From Bacteroidales bacterium (GTDB taxonomy: Bacteria > Bacteroidota > Bacteroidia > Bacteroidales > F082), in contig JAUYGX010000047.1 in NCBI GenBank assembly GCA_030690365.1, positions 1 to 33,087 on the forward strand: a stretch of DNA of 33,087 nucleotides, in the 5' to 3' direction. The position numbers and the translations under genes are program-made. Below the pieces are notes generated by a model. The model saw nothing but the letters and a program-made list of their open reading frames with translations, ran no database searches and was not told the DNA's origin. This document shows, piece after piece, positions 31,702 through 33,087 of this stretch (its first letter is position 1; every line of letters begins with the position of its first letter).

Positions 31702-32493
31702 ATGAAACGATCATTATCTATTATTCTATTATTCTTTATTGGTTTTACATCCTTTGGCCAGGTGAGTCCGGAAACCACACTGAGTGATGCGGTTTATGTT
31801 ACAAATCTTGATGGAGTGGGCAAAGTGTACTATGGCGTTGATTATAACACGAGTGAGTGTTTTGTTTACAATACTGATTTTTCATTGTGGAAGACGATCT
31901 CCATTGTTCCTCCGACCAATACCTATCTGTACGATGTGGCCTATGTTTCCACGAAATTATTCAACAGTGATGATCAGATTGAATTGCTGGCAGTTTTTAC
32001 CGAGTATGTTGCAACCGGCGACACCTCAGGTTATTATATATATACTACCAAAATCGTAAACGAAGTGGGGGTTTCTTTTTTAAATCTGCCCGGAGCCGGC
32101 TATTCCACCGTGTATAATTTGAGTGATACCGAAGCAAAGCTCTTGTGTTTTGTTTACGATTTCTCTGTTAGTCCTTATACCGTAAACACCAAAGTTTATG
32201 GCATTCCGGGAACTTTGAGCAGCATCCCGGAACCAACAGGTTTATTAATGGGGAATGCCTTTCCCAACCCGGCTACCAATTTGATCCATATTCCCTTATC
32301 GACTGAATTGCAGCAGTATTCATCACAATTGACTTTATTGGATGTTAACGGAACTGTTCTTCGGCAGGAATCTATTCTACCTCATCAACAGATTTATCAG
32401 CTTAATACACAAGCGTTAAGCACCGGAACTTACTTTTATATTGTAGAAACAAACGGCAGAAAATCGGTTGCCCGGAAGTTTGTAGTTAAATAA
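31702..32493 (+). CDS. T9SS type A sorting domain-containing protein
   Basis: 263 residues from the ATG at 31702. The frame is open to 31681 (TTG), but MKRSLSIILLFFIGFTSFGQ at the inner ATG is a clear signal peptide. The N-terminal ~160 residues are an unknown beta-rich domain with Tyr-rich strands (VYYGVDYNTSECFVYNTDF). The last ~80 are a type A T9SS C-terminal domain: NAFPNPATNLIHIPL, LLDVNGTVLRQES, LSTGTYFYIVETNGRKSVARKFVVK. The signal directs export by the type IX system to the cell surface or medium. A TAATATTG near-match to the -7 box lies at 31676-31683. Confidence 0.88.
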   Translation: MKRSLSIILLFFIGFTSFGQVSPETTLSDAVYVTNLDGVGKVYYGVDYNTSECFVYNTDFSLWKTISIVPPTNTYLYDVAYVSTKLFNSDDQIELLAVFTEYVATGDTSGYYIYTTKIVNEVGVSFLNLPGAGYSTVYNLSDTEAKLLCFVYDFSVSPYTVNTKVYGIPGTLSSIPEPTGLLMGNAFPNPATNLIHIPLSTELQQYSSQLTLLDVNGTVLRQESILPHQQIYQLNTQALSTGTYFYIVETNGRKSVARKFVVK

Positions 32494-32966
32494 ATTACTA
32501 ATTGTTTGCATTAGCATTATCCAACAGATGGTCCTTGGTTAATGCCAAGGCGGATTATGTTCTTGCTATTTCTTCGGTTTTTCCCAAGGGATGTCATATG
32601 CGGTAACGAATGCGGTTTTATTTGTAAAACAGTCCCTCTTGCTTTATGGGCTGTAGTCTCGATTTATTTCCTCCAATGTATCTGCTTAAAAAGCCTGCGA
32701 CTTACTAATGCTTCAAGATCTTGATTTTCACTTATAGGGGACTTTATTCCTAGAATAATTGATTTTTCATTGGTGTTCAGGATTACTTCGTAATTCACCA
32801 TCTGGATAATAATCGATGCACAACTGCTCCATTAACAAAATTATTTGCATATTTGACATTTATTCAAAACCCGCAGTCGTATGCACTGCAAACATATTGG
32901 GCAATACCACCACCATTAAACTTATTGAAATAAATACGAAGTAATAAAATAAACTGCTTATCTGCT
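32494..32966. other. Intergenic stretch near the window end
   Basis: 473 bp without a supported gene. A 45-codon minus-strand frame (32664-32801, MVNYEVILNTNEK..., ending LFKQIHWRK) and overlapping short frames were seen but have no recognisable family. It might be debris next to the transposase. Confidence 0.5.
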
Positions 32967-33087
32967 TTACACATGTAATTTATTTTCCTTCCCTGTTAAA
33001 ATTTTCAGAGGTACTGGTGCTGTTGTCATGGCCTGCTGCACAAGTCTATAGAAAACCTTTCCTCTGTAAGTTGACAATTTTCTATTG
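32967..33087 (-). CDS. Probable transposase, C-terminal end (partial)
   Basis: The frame is open to the window edge and ends at the stop 32967-32969. It reads NRKLSTYRGKVFYRLVQQAM then TTAPVPLKILTGKENKLHV. The 'YRGKVFYRLVQQA' segment followed by a short basic tail looks like the end of a Bacteroidota DDE transposase, but only 39 residues are visible and the IS family cannot be fixed. No inverted repeat could be tested because most of the element lies beyond the window. Confidence 0.35.
   Translation of the reverse strand, partial: NRKLSTYRGKVFYRLVQQAMTTAPVPLKILTGKENKLHV

Overview
The window looks like a chromosomal segment of a Bacteroidota bacterium, probably from the marine or sediment Bacteroidales/Marinilabiliales side. 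The evidence is a type IX secretion (T9SS) sorting domain, a TonB-dependent receptor of the OMP_b-brl_3 type, many SPII lipoproteins, DUF4382/DUF4249/DUF3109 proteins, an FtsX/MacB-like permease of the Bacteroidota type, and promoters of the TTTG / TAnnTTTG form. The species cannot be fixed from the sequence alone.

Layout. (1) 1-2870 (-): 5' part of a very large secreted beta-propeller-like protein that runs off the window. (2) 3110-3359: a decayed IS5-type remnant with both terminal inverted repeats. (3) 3374-7484: housekeeping block with a DUF3109 cysteine-rich protein (-), ornithine carbamoyltransferase, a small lipoprotein, a Zn-ribbon protein and glycyl-tRNA synthetase. (4) 7912-10305: large FtsX-type permease behind a possible regulator dyad and sigma-54-like promoter, followed by an orphan C-terminal DUF4249 fragment and an inverted repeat. 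(5) 11160-17270: hybrid histidine kinase, NtrC-type sigma-54 activator, coiled-coil membrane protein and DUF4382 lipoprotein. Two tandem dyads and a -24/-12-like site lie just before the last two genes, so this may be a self-contained signalling locus.

(6) 17491-24785: the most interesting part. All genes are on the - strand: AAA ATPase, intracellular S8 subtilase, DUF2188 protein, triple-ubiquitin-like protein, E1-like ThiF enzyme with an extra N-terminal domain, and a DUF6527 protein. The cluster lies between two ~120-bp imperfect direct repeats. It has a good promoter with a palindrome in its spacer. In the only large internal gap (19996-20313) a small structured RNA appears to be transcribed from the opposite strand, with its own promoter and intrinsic terminator. 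The cluster combines a bacterial ubiquitin-like conjugation module with an ATPase-protease module, which suggests a defence or protein-quality system.

(7) 24946-26906: three small A/T-rich secreted or lipoprotein genes of unknown function and tRNA-Pro(CGG). (8) 26965-29692 (-): DUF1289 protein and TonB-dependent receptor. (9) 29853-31546: SAM methyltransferase, then a structured leader RNA closed by a 12-bp P1 stem (probably Moco-riboswitch-like) before a TauE/SafE permease. (10) 31702-32493: T9SS cargo protein. The window ends with the C-terminus of a probable transposase (-).
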